Made by a program: the position numbers and the translations under genes
Shown: positions 56,900 to 58,917 of the stretch, in pieces
Position numbering within the stretch: position 1 is the stretch's first letter
Layout of the letters: each line of letters starts with the position of its first letter
Assembly (NCBI GenBank): GCA_025937535.1
Contig: JAICRD010000001.1
Location: forward strand, 1 to 58,917
Length of the DNA: 58,917 nucleotides
Direction of reading: 5' to 3'
Source of the DNA: Chloroflexota bacterium
GTDB lineage: Bacteria; Chloroflexota; Limnocylindria; QHBO01
Notes under the pieces: model-generated
Databases searched by the model: none
The model's input: the letters and a program-made list of their open reading frames with translations, nothing else
What the model was told of the DNA's origin: nothing

Positions 56900-58155
56900 G
56901 CGGTGCCGAAGACCTGCTGTGTCGTGCGAATGCCGTCGACGAGGCGCTCGACATCATCGAGGTCGTTGTAGACGTAGAAGCTGGCGCGCGTGGTGGCCGG
57001 CAGGTCGTAGCGCAGCATGACCGGCTGAGCGCAGTGGTGGCCGGCCCGAACGGCGATTCCCTCGCTGTCGAGGATGGTGGCCACGTCGTGCGGATGGATG
57101 CCATCCACCACGAAGCCGATGACGCCCGCATGCTCGTCCGGAGAGGCCGGGCCAAGAAGGCGGACGCCGGGCATGTCCTCGAGCGACGCCCAGGCACGCT
57201 CGAACAGGAAGCGCTCGTGGGCGCGGACGCGGTCCATGCCAATGCTCTGGAGGTAGTCGATGGCCGCGGCGAGTCCCATCGCCTCGGCGATGGCAGGGGT
57301 GCCGGCCTCGAACTTCCACGGCACCTCGTTCCACTCGGCACCCTCCAGCGTGACGCGCGTGATCATGCTGCCGCCGGTCAGGAAGGGTGGCATCGCATCG
57401 AGCAGCTCCCGGCGGCCCCACAGCGCGCCGATGCCCGACGGTCCCAGCATCTTGTGCCCCGATAGCGCCGCGAAGTCGACGCCGAGCGCGGTCACGTCGA
57501 CGGGCATGTGGGGCACGCTCTGGGCGGCGTCCAGGACCACCAGGGCGCCGGCCTCGTGCGCCATGCGCGTGATCTCAGCCACCGGGTTGATGGTCCCGAG
57601 CGAGTTGCTGACGTGCGCGAGGGCCAACAGCTTCGGGCCGCGCGCCAGGCGCGCGCGCAGGTCGTGGAGATCCAGGCGGCCGTCATCGGTGATGGCGACG
57701 TACTCCAGCCCGGCGCCGGTTCCGCGCGCGACCTGCTGCCAGGGCACGAGATTGGCGTGGTGCTCCATCTCGGTCGAGAGGACGAGGTCGCCCGGGCCGA
57801 GGTTCGCGCCACCCCAGCTCGCCGCCACCAGGTTGAGCGCCTCGGTCGCGTTGCGGACGAAGACGACCTCGCGCGGGCTGGATGCGCCGATGAAACGGGC
57901 GACGGCGGTGCGCGCAGCCTCGTAGCGCGAGTCGGCGTCGACGCTCAGCTCGTAGATGCCGCGATGGACGTTGGCGTAGTGATGGCCGTACGCATCGGCC
58001 AGGGCTTCGATGACGGCCCGTGGCTTCTGCGACGACGCCGCGGAGTCGAGATAGGCCAGCGGGCGGCCGGACGCCGTCGGACGCTCGAAGACCGGGAAGT
58101 CGGCCCGCAGCGCGGCCCCGTCCAGGAGCGGGGCGCCGACCTGCCCGACGGCCAT
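56896..58155 (-). CDS. sufS: Cysteine desulfurase
   Basis: SufS takes sulfur from cysteine as an enzyme persulfide. The 419-residue class II desulfurase has PLP Lys in LSGHKMLGPSG and the active Cys in RAGHHCAQPVM, with the short loop typical of SufS. ATGA couples it to sufU. It begins 7 bases after the sufC stop. Confidence 0.94.
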   Translation of the reverse strand: MAVGQVGAPLLDGAALRADFPVFERPTASGRPLAYLDSAASSQKPRAVIEALADAYGHHYANVHRGIYELSVDADSRYEAARTAVARFIGASSPREVVFVRNATEALNLVAASWGGANLGPGDLVLSTEMEHHANLVPWQQVARGTGAGLEYVAITDDGRLDLHDLRARLARGPKLLALAHVSNSLGTINPVAEITRMAHEAGALVVLDAAQSVPHMPVDVTALGVDFAALSGHKMLGPSGIGALWGRRELLDAMPPFLTGGSMITRVTLEGAEWNEVPWKFEAGTPAIAEAMGLAAAIDYLQSIGMDRVRAHERFLFERAWASLEDMPGVRLLGPASPDEHAGVIGFVVDGIHPHDVATILDSEGIAVRAGHHCAQPVMLRYDLPATTRASFYVYNDLDDVERLVDGIRTTQQVFGTA

Positions 58156-58162
58156 CGAAGGC

Positions 58163-58917
<755 letters not shown>

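Overview
The window is 58.9 kb of high-GC, densely packed bacterial chromosome. I find about 56 protein genes, no rRNA or tRNA, no insertion sequence, no CRISPR array and no gene-free stretch over 300 bases (the longest is 25436-25692). Many genes overlap by ATGA or GTGA. High GC, a bactofilin, a cyclase-AAA-TPR giant, an F420/PPOX-type flavoprotein and cysteine-bearing S-layer-like repeats together suggest an uncultured Chloroflexota lineage (Limnocylindria-like), with Actinobacteriota as the alternative. This is inference; no marker gene settles it.

Layout. 1-4911: repeats, a cyclase/receiver/LuxR fusion, tag, a histidine kinase with its receiver, and a PPOX flavoprotein. 5033-16381: thrB, an ABC-F ATPase, an EamA permease, a secreted protein with a sortase-like tail, lysC with a HAD hydrolase, mutY with a cysteine-less peroxiredoxin-like protein, an alcohol dehydrogenase, an SseB-like protein and gltX. 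16465-25435: a 1172-residue cyclase/AAA/TPR protein overlapping an SGNH hydrolase, then DUF554, asparaginase, bactofilin, an MFS permease and upp. 25436-25692: a potential structured RNA and two perfect DnaA boxes. 25693-31092: a NUDIX hydrolase with an ABC-2 exporter, then mdh, gltA and an MBL hydrolase. 31230-38877: a tetR-fadN-fadA-fadE-fadD beta-oxidation operon with an operator overlapping its promoter. 38874-48407: cystathionine gamma-synthase/lyase, mmsA, a cystathionine beta-synthase-like enzyme, lgt, two MFS permeases and plsC. 48400-54923: an NTR-like protein, an M20 peptidase, a MerR-type regulator, an M24 peptidase and a large S8 protease. 54913-58917: a sulfur-mobilisation operon read leftward, sufC (cut by the window edge), sufS, sufU, a rhodanese/E1-like protein and a JAMM peptidase.

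Functional picture. The genes fit a heterotroph that oxidises fatty acids to acetyl-CoA, feeds a TCA cycle (gltA, mdh), handles Asp-family and sulfur amino acids (lysC, thrB, gamma-synthase/lyase, beta-synthase) and digests peptides.

The most striking global signal is transcriptional. At least 18 genes have a -10 hexamer close to TANNNT ending only 6-8 bases before the start codon, which implies widespread leaderless transcription and helps fix several start codons. The most unusual local signals are: the mutually exclusive helices followed by tandem DnaA boxes downstream of upp; a cyclase-receiver-LuxR fusion missing a catalytic residue; an S8 protease with Glu where catalytic Asp is expected; and an E1/JAMM/rhodanese/SufU/SufS operon with no visible ubiquitin-like carrier.
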